Source: Winogradskyella costae (GTDB taxonomy: Bacteria; Bacteroidota; Bacteroidia; Flavobacteriales; Flavobacteriaceae). Taken from it: 64,000 bases of DNA. Of this stretch, positions 51,230 to 59,866 are shown piece by piece (position 1 is the stretch's first letter; each line of letters begins with the position of its first letter). The translations under genes and the position numbers were made by a program. Below the pieces are notes generated by a model, which saw nothing but the letters and a program-made list of their open reading frames with translations, was not told where the DNA came from and made no database searches. The stretch lies in assembly GCF_013403865.1 (NCBI RefSeq), contig NZ_JABFDK010000003.1, forward strand, positions 1 to 64,000. The letters run 5' to 3'.

Positions 51230-53626
51230 TTAATAGTTATATTGTAATTGTAACATTATATTTCTTCCCATGTCATCAGCAAAATAACGAAGGCGATTTA
51301 AGTAAGCTCTGTAATTAGTGTCTAATAAATTATTTACGCTAAGAGCAATATTTAGATTGGTTTTATCTGACGTTTTTAAGGTGACTTCAGAATAAAAGTT
51401 TAACAATTGATAAGCACTTGGAGGTGTACTTACATCCACTAAAACTGTTTCGTCTATAGATGCAATGTACGTTTCAAAGTTATTATCGGGATATTTTGTT
51501 TGTTCAAAAGTCCAATCACTTGTCAATGACGCTGAAAATTGTTTCCAATCGTTAGTGTAAGTTATACTGTTTCGAGTATTAAAAGCAGGTATATTTATAA
51601 GCGGTCTATCATTTTCAATATCATTTCCTACGGTGAAAGATGTTTTATTTGAAAAATTAAAATGCGCATTAAAATTATAGTTTGCACTTAAATCGATACC
51701 GTATAACTCGGCATTAGTTTGTAAATATTCCCAAACAGGAAAAGCACCTCTTATGGTTTGCTCAATACCTGTTGGTTCTATAAACATATAATCATTAATG
51801 TGATTGTAAAAAGCTTCAGCTGTTAGGTTAAACTGTTTTGAATTATAGATGTAACTTGCAGAAACTCTATTAGAAGTTTCTTTAGTTAGCCTTAAATCTC
51901 CCAATTCAATTCTAGCAGCAGAGTGGTGTAATCCATCACTAAACAATTCTGAAGGATTTGGTGGTCTGCTTGATAAGCTATAGTTTCCTATAAAACTATG
52001 ACGCTCATTAAGTTGATAATTAAATCCTGTTGACACTGAAAAATTATGATAATCGAACACAGGGTTTGCTAATAATTGTGTTCCTAAATCATCAATAATG
52101 AGATCCGAAAAATCTTCATCATAACCACGTTCTTCCCAACGTGATGTAAAATAAAATTTCTTAGCATCAATACGATTGAAATCATAACGCAATCCAAAAT
52201 CTAAAGTCATTTTAGAATTTAAATTATGCTCTGTTGTCGCATAGACACCAAAATCATACTTGTCATAATCCGGAATTAAGCGTCTTACACCTGTATCCGG
52301 ATTGGCAAAATTATTTTGATATCTACCCATAATTCCAAACTTCAATTTATAGTCAGAAAATGCATCGAGCACAATGTCTGAAGATAGAGTATGGGTTTGA
52401 AGCTTGAGATCTAAAGCGGCTTTATCTCTATCATCTCCTACACGAATATCATATTCAAAACGTTGATTGTTTTGGAAATCGTATTGTAAATTTACTTTTC
52501 CAAAATTATTAAAACGTTTGTAATACATGGCTTTTGCAAGTTGATGTGTTACATCTTGTTTAGGTGCGTCTATATCATAACTAAAATCTTCTATTACTAA
52601 AGGTTCTAAACTATTTATAGCGCTTACTAAATCTCCAATGTTACCAATATGAGAAGCTTTAAGAATACCTATTTCATTATTTAGATAACTATAAAAAACT
52701 TCAAAACCAGACTCAAAATTTTGCTTTCCACCACGAAAAGTAAAACCTTTAGAATTAGATCCAGTATTGGTTAATACATAATCTGGTGTTTCAAAATCAC
52801 CATTTTGTTTTAGAGATCCTTGTATAGATGCAAACCAACCTTTTTTAGTGTATTTACTTAACTTAGTGTTTGCAGAATAACCTCTTCCATTAGACTGACC
52901 ACTAAGTGTTGTTTTACCAAATAGTGTATCTTTTAAAAACACACGTTCTGGGTTTGTAACAATAACACCTCCTATAGCATCGCCCCCATAAGCGAGTGCT
53001 CCTGCACCTTTAATTACAGAGATTTGAGACACCGCATTAATATCCATATTAGGTGCATGCTCAATTCCCCAATCTTGGTCTTGTAATCTTACATTATTAT
53101 TTAACATGATTAATCTACTGCTGTGCATACCGTTAATCATAGGTTTAACGATAGAACTCCCTGTATTAATAGAAGAAACTCCAGCAACCTCCTTTAGCGC
53201 GTCACCAATACTTAAAGCAGAATACTTTTTTAGAGTAAGCTCCTTAAGTACGGTCTCTTGGGCTGTTTTAGTTTCTTTTTGGTCAACATGTGCTATAACT
53301 GAAACCTCTTTGAGTTCCTCAATATGATGTTCAATTAATATGGTTTTAAAAGTATCTCCATTAATTTCAAAACTCACTGTTTTAGTGTCACAGTTGGCAT
53401 GAGAAATAGTTAATGTTAAGGTACCTGCACATAAATTTTCAATTTTGAATTTACCATCTAAGTCTGAAAAAGCATATTTACCACTTTCTTTTTGGTATAT
53501 AGTTGCAGACTCTATTGGTGTTCCGTCATGAAAATCTTTAAGTTCGCCTAAAAAAATATAATTGCAGTTTTGGCTGTAGCTAAAGCTAGAAATAGCGATT
53601 ACTAAACCAATAATTATTGATTTCAT
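51230..53626 (-). CDS. TonB-dependent outer membrane receptor
   Basis: 798 residues: signal peptide (AISSFSYSQ), a carboxypeptidase-like domain (YIFLGELKDFHDGTPIESAT to ILIEHHIEELKEVSVIAHVD), a plug domain (SIGDALKEVAGVSSINTGSS, VKPMINGMHSSRLIMLNNNV, YGGDAIGGVIVTNPERV) and a 22-strand barrel ending GRNIMLQLQYNY. The plug motif SSRLIMLNNNVRLQDQDWGI, with HAPNMD, is like ZnuD-type receptors for zinc. A His/Cys-rich protein is encoded just upstream and a lipoprotein just downstream, which supports import of a transition metal. The exact metal is inferred only. Confidence 0.85.
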   Translation of the reverse strand: MKSIIIGLVIAISSFSYSQNCNYIFLGELKDFHDGTPIESATIYQKESGKYAFSDLDGKFKIENLCAGTLTLTISHANCDTKTVSFEINGDTFKTILIEHHIEELKEVSVIAHVDQKETKTAQETVLKELTLKKYSALSIGDALKEVAGVSSINTGSSIVKPMINGMHSSRLIMLNNNVRLQDQDWGIEHAPNMDINAVSQISVIKGAGALAYGGDAIGGVIVTNPERVFLKDTLFGKTTLSGQSNGRGYSANTKLSKYTKKGWFASIQGSLKQNGDFETPDYVLTNTGSNSKGFTFRGGKQNFESGFEVFYSYLNNEIGILKASHIGNIGDLVSAINSLEPLVIEDFSYDIDAPKQDVTHQLAKAMYYKRFNNFGKVNLQYDFQNNQRFEYDIRVGDDRDKAALDLKLQTHTLSSDIVLDAFSDYKLKFGIMGRYQNNFANPDTGVRRLIPDYDKYDFGVYATTEHNLNSKMTLDFGLRYDFNRIDAKKFYFTSRWEERGYDEDFSDLIIDDLGTQLLANPVFDYHNFSVSTGFNYQLNERHSFIGNYSLSSRPPNPSELFSDGLHHSAARIELGDLRLTKETSNRVSASYIYNSKQFNLTAEAFYNHINDYMFIEPTGIEQTIRGAFPVWEYLQTNAELYGIDLSANYNFNAHFNFSNKTSFTVGNDIENDRPLINIPAFNTRNSITYTNDWKQFSASLTSDWTFEQTKYPDNNFETYIASIDETVLVDVSTPPSAYQLLNFYSEVTLKTSDKTNLNIALSVNNLLDTNYRAYLNRLRYFADDMGRNIMLQLQYNY

Positions 53627-53663
53627 TTAAATAGATTTATGAGAATATTAGAAAATTGTAATT

Positions 53664-54005
53664 CTAACTAACCTTAGGAGGGCCTCTTACAAAACTTGTT
53701 AAATGCTGATAATTTTTTAAAGAAATATAATATGATGGCAGCTGTCCAGCTGCTGTTTTTGTTAATGCTATTTCATAGTTGTTAAATACTAGAAATAGGT
53801 TATTGGTGAGTTTAAATTTATAAAAATCACAATCAATATCAGCTTTATGGAAATGGGTGTCTAATGATTGGTCATTCTTACATACGTCATGCGTGTGATG
53901 TGTAAATACATGATTAATTTTAACTGCAGAAGGTAACAGCACAGCTAGCACTAGCACAAATGCCAATGTTCTAAAAAGTGTAGAAAGTACTGTTTTTATA
54001 ATCAA
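53664..54005 (-). CDS. Small His/Cys-rich envelope protein
   Basis: 113 residues. One N-terminal helix (LFRTLAFVLVLAVLLPSAVK) acts as signal or anchor. The following stretch, INHVFTHHTHDVCKNDQSLD and THFHKADIDCDFYKF, contains six His and two Cys in about 36 residues and could bind zinc or copper. Its start overlaps the end of the DUF6787-like gene by four bases (ATGA). It lies directly upstream of the TonB receptor, whose cargo it may receive or sense. Family not named. Confidence 0.65.
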   Translation of the reverse strand: MIIKTVLSTLFRTLAFVLVLAVLLPSAVKINHVFTHHTHDVCKNDQSLDTHFHKADIDCDFYKFKLTNNLFLVFNNYEIALTKTAAGQLPSYYISLKNYQHLTSFVRGPPKVS

Positions 54006-54496
54006 TCTAAGAAGCGTTTTAATCCAAATCTGCTTAACATTTTCTTTTCAAATTCCCAGAAAAACTTGAATTGCCCAAAAAGCCATCCAAAGGTTACTAA
54101 AAGAATCTGATAGAAAATAAGGCCAATGATAATGAATAAAAACCAGTAGAGTATAGGGTTTAAGTTTTCTTTAGTAATTCCTAGGATTTTTATAATCGGC
54201 CTGCCAACAAATAAAGATGATGTCCCAGTAAAGGCAAATACCATAAAAACGCGGATCATTTCCCACTTATAGTCGAGAATCCATTTCTTCTCAAGTTTCT
54301 TAAATATGAATAAGGTAAGCTTTAATAACAAAAAGAAAACAAATAGAGCACCAACGATGGTTAAGGTTAATCCATAATTCGTTAAAAAGCCATTCGAAAT
54401 TTTAAAAGCTGAATACCCCAAAATAACTAAACCAAAAAAGGGAAATAGCAACTGCCAATTTTGCTGAATTTCCCAATGTTTTTTAAATTTTTCCAT
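54002..54496 (-). CDS. Membrane protein, DUF6787-like
   Basis: 164 residues with four membrane helices: about 15-33 (LLFPFFGLVILGYSAFKISN), 41-62, 85-105 (IRVFMVFAFTGTSSLFVGRP) and 116-140. The opening KFKKHWEIQQNWQLLFPFFG and FAFTGTSSLFVGRPI identify a family I recall as DUF6787. It heads the transcription unit that continues into the His-rich protein and the TonB receptor. The role is unknown. Confidence 0.65.
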   Translation of the reverse strand: MEKFKKHWEIQQNWQLLFPFFGLVILGYSAFKISNGFLTNYGLTLTIVGALFVFFLLLKLTLFIFKKLEKKWILDYKWEMIRVFMVFAFTGTSSLFVGRPIIKILGITKENLNPILYWFLFIIIGLIFYQILLVTFGWLFGQFKFFWEFEKKMLSRFGLKRFLD

Positions 54497-54513
54497 AGCG
54501 CAATGTCGTGATG

Positions 54514-54521
54514 CAAAACTA
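54514..54521 (-). promoter_or_regulatory. -7 box for the TonB receptor cluster
   Basis: On the minus strand TAGTTTTG fits TAnnTTTG, 17 bp before the ATG of the DUF6787-like gene. No clear TTG lies at the expected distance, nor a recognisable Zur site. Confidence 0.4.
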
Positions 54522-54544
54522 CTAAATTATGTGGGTTTTCTACT

Positions 54545-54982
54545 CTAAATTCTAGGTGTAAACGATGAAAGTTGCTGCTTGTATTTTAATTGGAAGTATA
54601 TAAAGTAATTATAAAGTTTATAATTAATGTCGTAACCATAATCTGTACGTGTATCGTAATCTATTCTAACCTCATAGAGGTTTGGGTCGTAAATATGGGG
54701 TTGAAGGTTTCTTTGATTCCAACCTTGTACTAAAAGTGCATTTCTAGATTCTAAAAATTCTTGTGAGTAATAACCCTCTGGTCTTGCCGTGCTTAGTAGC
54801 CATGAGTTAAAGCCTGGTTCTATGATAAGAATTTCGTAATCGTTTTCATCGCTGCTTATGGAAACGGTATCACTTTTTACAAAGCTATTCTCGTTGTCGT
54901 TATTAATGGTTGGACTGTAATTGTAGGATTTACAACTAGCAATTAAAATTAAGACAATAATGAATGGGATAATCTTTTTCAT
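54545..54982 (-). CDS. Lipoprotein, DUF6146-like
   Basis: 145 residues. Lipoprotein signal IIVLILIASCKSYNYSP, with Cys17. The mature protein has the block YEILIIEPGFNSWLLSTARP, YYSQEFLESRN, WNQRNLQPHIYDPNLYEVRI and YGYDINYKLYNYFIYFQLKY, strongly like a conserved Flavobacteriia family I recall as DUF6146. Function unknown; probably periplasmic or on the outer membrane. Confidence 0.7.
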   Translation of the reverse strand: MKKIIPFIIVLILIASCKSYNYSPTINNDNENSFVKSDTVSISSDENDYEILIIEPGFNSWLLSTARPEGYYSQEFLESRNALLVQGWNQRNLQPHIYDPNLYEVRIDYDTRTDYGYDINYKLYNYFIYFQLKYKQQLSSFTPRI

Positions 54983-55145
54983 AAGTATTAAAGGTATTAA
55001 AAAAATATTAATGTATACAGAGTTTTACTTCGATTTAACAGCGCAAAGTAACAGCAGATGTATATGTATTACAAGCTAAACTAAGTTAACTAACCTTTTG
55101 AATGTGTTAAGCTATCAATTTTGAAAGTGTAGATTGTAAAAACAA

Positions 55146-55175
55146 AAAAAGCAGTTCGTTGTAACGAACTGCTTT
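55146..55175 (-). terminator. Terminator after the DUF937 gene
   Basis: Stem AAAGCAGTTCGTT-GTA-ACGAACTGCTTT with A-run, 20 bp from the stop at 55195. Confidence 0.8.
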
Positions 55176-55194
55176 AATTTATATGTAAAGAATT

Positions 55195-55830
55195 TTATTT
55201 ACCAAACATGCCTCCTAAAAGACCTCCAATTCCGCCAGAACTCTTGCTGCCTCCTAGAACCATTCCTGCTACATCATCAATAACGCTTCCGTCACCATCT
55301 GCATCTAATATTTTTTCTAAGAAACTTTGTTCGTTTTGTGTGCTGCTGCCACCAAGTAAACCTCCTAGAAGGCCGCTGATGTCCGATTGAGAACTTGCAT
55401 TACTTTCGCTTGCTTGTTTTCCTAAAACCCCCATTAAAATCGGAGCTGCTACTTTTAGAATATTTGCTACAGAACTGGCATCTAAGCCTGCTTTCTGACC
55501 AATGACTTGTTCTACACCTTGTTGTTTACTTCCCAATACATGACTAAGAATTTTAGCACCATCATTTTTTACATTATCATCAACACCACCGCCAAATAAA
55601 CCTCCAAGGTTATCTAAAATACTACCATCGTGCTTACTGCTTAAAGCGCTCATAAGTCCTGCTGCTCCTTCTGGAGTAGAAGCATTGCGCTCCATTGCTT
55701 TCATCAATACAGGTAACGCCATTGTTAATACGCTACTTGTTTTATCTTGATCCGTTCCTGTAGAACCAGAAACACCACTAATAATTGATTTTCCGATATC
55801 ACTGTTTAATAAGTCTAAAATTCCTGCCAT
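55195..55830 (-). CDS. DUF937-family protein
   Basis: 211 residues, no signal. The helical core SVLTMALPVLMKAMERNAST and ANILKVAAPILMGVLGKQAS, with Gly-rich linkers (GGLFGGGVDD, GLLGGLLGGSS), fits DUF937, a family of unknown role. Near the C-terminus lies an EF-hand-like loop DADGDGSVIDD that may bind calcium. Single-gene unit between serA and a lipoprotein gene. Confidence 0.8.
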   Translation of the reverse strand: MAGILDLLNSDIGKSIISGVSGSTGTDQDKTSSVLTMALPVLMKAMERNASTPEGAAGLMSALSSKHDGSILDNLGGLFGGGVDDNVKNDGAKILSHVLGSKQQGVEQVIGQKAGLDASSVANILKVAAPILMGVLGKQASESNASSQSDISGLLGGLLGGSSTQNEQSFLEKILDADGDGSVIDDVAGMVLGGSKSSGGIGGLLGGMFGK

Positions 55831-55931
55831 TTTGTTATATAATTAAAGGTTAAAAAAATATCATTTCAAGGTACAAAAAAAAGTCCCACAATAGTAGGAC
55901 TCATTTTATTTGATTTGGTCACATTTTTATG

Positions 55932-56882
55932 TTAACCTAAAATAGTTATGATTTGCTCAGCTAATTCAGTACCAATTCTATCTTGCGCTTCATTAGTTGC
56001 TGCACCTGTGTGAGGCGTTAATGATAATGCCGGATTCATTAACAATTGAATTTCTGGTTGTGGTTCTTTCTCAAAAACATCTAAAGCTGCTCTAGAAACT
56101 TTTCCGCTTTGAATCGCTTGAACTAACGCTATTTCGTTAACAACTCCACCACGTGCAGCATTAGCGATAATAACACCATCTTTCATTTGTTTGAATTCTG
56201 CTTCGTCAATAACATAGTCTTTCTGTGCTGGTACGTGAAGTGTTAAAAAATCTGCTTGTTTTAAAACGTCTTCTTTTGAAATGGTTTCGATTTCAAAATT
56301 TAATTTCTGACCATCGAAAAAATCTAATTCTAAATTCGCTTTTTCTAAAAAGGGATCAAAAGCAACAACTTTCATTCCGGCACCAATAGCTACTTTAGCT
56401 GTAGCCTGACCTATACGTCCAAAACCTAAAACACCTAAAGTTTTACCTTTAAGTTCGGTTCCTTTAGCGTAGGCCTTTTTTAAATTTTTAAATTTAGAAT
56501 CTCCTTCTAATGGCATATCACGATTAGAATTATGTAAATAACGTGCTAGGCCATAGAAATGTCCAAATACTAATTCTGCTACCGAATGAGAAGAGGCAGC
56601 AGGGGTGTTAATAACATTTAATCCTTTACTACGTGCATAATCTACATCAATATTATCCATACCAACTCCACCACGACCTATGATTTTTAGGTTAGGGCAG
56701 TTGTCTATTAAATCTTTTCTTACTGTTGTTGCACTTCTTACTAGAAGGACATCGATGTTGTTCTCATTAATGTAGTTTTCTAGTTGTTCTTGTGCAACTG
56801 TTGTTGTGATGACTTCGTAACCAGCTGCTTCTAATGCATTAATTCCACTTTGAGAAACTCCGTCGTTTGCTAATACTTTCAT
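55932..56882 (-). CDS. serA: D-3-phosphoglycerate dehydrogenase
   Basis: 316 residues, short form without the ACT domain that gives serine feedback in longer enzymes. NAD motif LGVLGFGRIGQATAKVAIGA, catalytic Arg in NAARGGVVNE, Glu in the LDVFEKEP loop and His in PHTGAATNEA. It oxidises 3-phosphoglycerate to 3-phosphohydroxypyruvate, the first step of serine synthesis. serC lies 140 bp upstream on the same strand. Confidence 0.88.
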   Translation of the reverse strand: MKVLANDGVSQSGINALEAAGYEVITTTVAQEQLENYINENNIDVLLVRSATTVRKDLIDNCPNLKIIGRGGVGMDNIDVDYARSKGLNVINTPAASSHSVAELVFGHFYGLARYLHNSNRDMPLEGDSKFKNLKKAYAKGTELKGKTLGVLGFGRIGQATAKVAIGAGMKVVAFDPFLEKANLELDFFDGQKLNFEIETISKEDVLKQADFLTLHVPAQKDYVIDEAEFKQMKDGVIIANAARGGVVNEIALVQAIQSGKVSRAALDVFEKEPQPEIQLLMNPALSLTPHTGAATNEAQDRIGTELAEQIITILG

Positions 56883-57022
56883 ATTCCTATCCCTAACTCT
56901 TTCTTGGCGAAAGAGAATTGATTCGGGTAATTTTATAGTTAATATTAAATTAATTTATTTTTTTAACGCTCTTTTTACGGCGTCTGAGTAAGCATTATGT
57001 AGGGTTTACTGAGCCCTAAAAT

Positions 57023-58084
57023 TTAAGCCTTACTCTCTAACTCGCTCATAACTTCAACTAATGCTTTTACGCTATCTAAAGACAAGGCGTTATACATTGA
57101 TGCTCTATAACCTCCAACACTTCTATGTCCATTGATACCATTAATACCAGCTTCCTTAACCATTGATTCAAACGTTTCCTTTAGATTTTCATTTTCTAAA
57201 GTGAAAGTTGCATTCATAATAGAACGATCTTCTTTAACTGAGTATCCTTTAAATAAAGGATTCAAATCAATTTCAGAATAGATTAATCTCGCTTTCTTTT
57301 CATTTTCCTCTTCAATAGCTTTGATACCTCCTAAATTCTTTAACCATTCTAAAGTTAGCATAGAAACATAAACGGCAAATACAGGAGGTGTGTTAAACAT
57401 ACTGCCTTTACTGATGTGTTCTTTGTAATTCATCATTGAAGGAATTTTACGAGATACTTTTCCTAAAATATCTTCCTTTATAACCACTAGAGTTGTTCCT
57501 GCAGGTCCCATATTTTTTTGAGCTCCAGCATAAATCAAATCAAATTTTGAAAAATCTAACTGACGTGAAAAAATATCACTACTCATATCACATACCATAG
57601 GAATTGGCGAGTTTGGAAAACTCTTCATCTGAGTTCCGAAAATAGTATTGTTTGATGTACAGTGAAAATAATCGTAATCCTCTGGAATATCGTAACCCTT
57701 AGGAATGTAATTGTAGTTGGCGCTTTTAGACGATCCTATTTCGTAAATATCATCATAGATTTTAGCTTCTTTAATCGCTTTATCCGCCCAAGTACCAGTG
57801 TTTAAATAGCCTGCTCTTTTTTCTAATAAGTTTAAAGCAACCATTAAGAATTGTGTACTAGCACCACCTTGAAGAAATAACGCCTTATAACCCTTACCCT
57901 CAAGTCCTAACAACTCTAAAGCTAAGGATCGTGCATTTTCCATAACATCAACAAAAGGTTTGCTGCGGTGAGAAATCTCTAAAAGCGATAGCCCATCGTC
58001 AAAGTTTAAAACTGCTGCTGCTGCTTGCTCCATTACCGATTTTGGTAGTACACATGGACCTGCACTAAAATTGTGTTTTTTCAT
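57023..58084 (-). CDS. serC: Phosphoserine aminotransferase
   Basis: 353 residues. The opening KKHNFSAGPCVLPKSV, FLQGGASTQFLMVALNLL, PLP Lys in LIYAGAQKNMGPAG and the C-terminal INGHRSVGGYRASMYNAL are all diagnostic. It converts phosphohydroxypyruvate plus glutamate to phosphoserine, the second step of serine synthesis. It precedes serA on the same strand. The phosphatase SerB is not in the window. Confidence 0.95.
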   Translation of the reverse strand: MKKHNFSAGPCVLPKSVMEQAAAAVLNFDDGLSLLEISHRSKPFVDVMENARSLALELLGLEGKGYKALFLQGGASTQFLMVALNLLEKRAGYLNTGTWADKAIKEAKIYDDIYEIGSSKSANYNYIPKGYDIPEDYDYFHCTSNNTIFGTQMKSFPNSPIPMVCDMSSDIFSRQLDFSKFDLIYAGAQKNMGPAGTTLVVIKEDILGKVSRKIPSMMNYKEHISKGSMFNTPPVFAVYVSMLTLEWLKNLGGIKAIEEENEKKARLIYSEIDLNPLFKGYSVKEDRSIMNATFTLENENLKETFESMVKEAGINGINGHRSVGGYRASMYNALSLDSVKALVEVMSELESKA

Positions 58085-58202
58085 TTTATTCTGAATTTAA
58101 TTCAAGATTTTAACAAATTTATCTTGAATCTATTATTTTTAAACAGATACAAAGGTGCTAATTAATTGCCTAAAAAATGTTATGAAAATGATAATTTTTA
58201 GG

Positions 58203-59261
58203 CTATATTTTTAGCAAGAAATCAACGGTATCTACATTATCTGCATAATCCCAAAGTTGTGGGTTTTGAGTTTCTCCAAAAGTAATTTCGCCTTCAGTAA
58301 ACCCATTAGCAACGATACATTGTATTTTGTCGGAATCTGTGCCTAATTTTTGTTGTAATTCTTCGATGTTATTATATTTTTCATAAAATAACGTCGCTAT
58401 AGGTGAGGAGTAGCTTTGGTCTTCTTTTATCATTAAAAAACCATTTTCTAACATTTGAAACTCACTCATTAAATAAACCGCTTTATTATAGTCGTAATTA
58501 TTAGCATACTTTGAACCGTCAATAATAGAATGCCATTTGTACACGGCATTAAAAAACGCATCAAAATTATAATCGTTTGGTATAAAGAATTTAGATACAT
58601 TTCTGCAGCCTAAACCATAATATCTAAAGATGTCATCAGATAAGGCTTCTAGTTCTTCTTTGGTTTCGTTACCAGTTAATACTGCAACGGAGTTCCTGTT
58701 CTTTCTAATTATAGAGGGCTTGTTTTTAAAATAGTATTCAAAATAGCGCGCTGTATTATCGCTTCCTGTGGCAATAACGGCATCAAAGTTTTCTAGTTTT
58801 TCTTCAGTAAATTTGATTTTGCCCTTAAAGTTAGGTTCTACAGCCTCTAAATATTTAGCTAAGAAAGGAAGTAAATGTTTGTCGTTAGATGACTGTTTTA
58901 CGAGAACACTATGACCAGAGATAAGTACGCTTACAAAGTCATGAAAACCAACTAAAGGAATATTCCCTGCCATAATTATGGCAACCGTCTGTGGGTTCGT
59001 ATTCTTAAAGTCATACTTACTTATCCACTGGTTAATGTTTTTGTCAGTTAATGCTTTAGACCAATTTTTTAGAGTGAAAGCGATATTTTGTTTTGTAAAC
59101 CAACCATTATGTTCTTCTGCTAATTTTAATTGGTGTTTAAAACCGTCATAAAATAATTTATTGGCTTCTACATTTTCATTTCTTATGCTTTCATTTTGTT
59201 GAAATTGATTTAAAAAGTCGCCTAATTTTACAAATGCGTTAATTCTTTGTTCTAAATCCAT
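58203..59261 (-). CDS. Acyl-CoA reductase, LuxC family
   Basis: 352 residues from the ATG of MDLEQRINAFVKLGDFL; 39 codons upstream are open but show no protein character and run into the divergent promoter. The aldehyde-dehydrogenase-like fold has PQTVAIIMAGNIPLVGFHDF, SVLVKQSSNDKHLLPFL, AVIATGSDNTARYFEYYF, and catalytic Cys in YYGLGCRNVSKFF. LuxC-type enzymes reduce fatty acyl-CoA to aldehyde. In Flavobacteriia this gene is usually found next to a ferredoxin and serC, as here, where its role is not settled. No lux genes are present. Confidence 0.8.
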   Translation of the reverse strand: MDLEQRINAFVKLGDFLNQFQQNESIRNENVEANKLFYDGFKHQLKLAEEHNGWFTKQNIAFTLKNWSKALTDKNINQWISKYDFKNTNPQTVAIIMAGNIPLVGFHDFVSVLISGHSVLVKQSSNDKHLLPFLAKYLEAVEPNFKGKIKFTEEKLENFDAVIATGSDNTARYFEYYFKNKPSIIRKNRNSVAVLTGNETKEELEALSDDIFRYYGLGCRNVSKFFIPNDYNFDAFFNAVYKWHSIIDGSKYANNYDYNKAVYLMSEFQMLENGFLMIKEDQSYSSPIATLFYEKYNNIEELQQKLGTDSDKIQCIVANGFTEGEITFGETQNPQLWDYADNVDTVDFLLKI

Positions 59262-59416
59262 AATGGGTTTGGTTATGCGATGTTTTGGCTTTATTTTTGC
59301 AATTGCAAATTTAAGCAAAGCAAGTGAGCGAGAAAAGGTTTGATTTTGATAATAAATGAATTTTATCAGAATTAACAAGACTCATTTAAAAGTTAAATAA
59401 TAAAATAGAAATTACT

Positions 59417-59773
59417 ATGGCAATAATAATCACAGACGAATGTATTAATTGTGGAGCTTGTGAGCCAGAATGTCCAAATACTGCTATTTACGAAGGTGCT
59501 GATGATTGGCGTTATGCTGATGGTACCAGTTTAGAAGGCAAAGTAGTCCTTCCAAATGGTAAGGAGGTAGACGCGGAGGAAACACAAGAGCCTATAAGCG
59601 ATGAAGTGTATTACATATCTCCTGATAAGTGTACAGAATGTATGGGTTTCCATGAAGAGCCGCAATGTGCTGCTGTTTGCCCTGTAGATTGCTGTGTACC
59701 AGATGAAGACCATGTGGAAACTGAGGAGCAATTATTGGGGAAGCAACGTTTTATGCATCCTGACGGGCATTAA
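59417..59773 (+). CDS. Ferredoxin with two [4Fe-4S] sites
   Basis: 118 residues. Site 1: [19 protein letters not shown]; site 2: [21 protein letters not shown] with an eight-residue insertion between the second and third Cys, typical of the Alvin-type (2[4Fe-4S]) ferredoxins. A 40-residue acidic insertion between the sites is characteristic of Bacteroidota copies. Electron carrier in the cytoplasm. Divergent from the acyl-CoA reductase gene; reductant supply to that enzyme is possible. Confidence 0.92.
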   Translation: MAIIITDECINCGACEPECPNTAIYEGADDWRYADGTSLEGKVVLPNGKEVDAEETQEPISDEVYYISPDKCTECMGFHEEPQCAAVCPVDCCVPDEDHVETEEQLLGKQRFMHPDGH

Positions 59774-59795
59774 TCGTTTTAATATATTAGATATT

Positions 59796-59826
59796 AAAAA
59801 TCCTGAGTCTTTCGCTCAGGATTTTT
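59796..59826 (+). terminator. Terminator after the ferredoxin gene
   Basis: Perfect stem AAAAATCCTGAG with CTCAGGATTTTT and a seven-base loop, 23 bp from the stop. Confidence 0.85.
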
Positions 59827-59866
59827 AGGTTTAAACATGAAATGTAAGATATTATGACGTGTTGTA

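Noticed and set aside
58203..59773. Bioluminescence (lux) locus
   Set aside because: The acyl-CoA reductase resembles LuxC, but no luxA, luxB, luxD or luxE genes are adjacent; the ferredoxin and serC neighbours are the usual Flavobacteriia arrangement.
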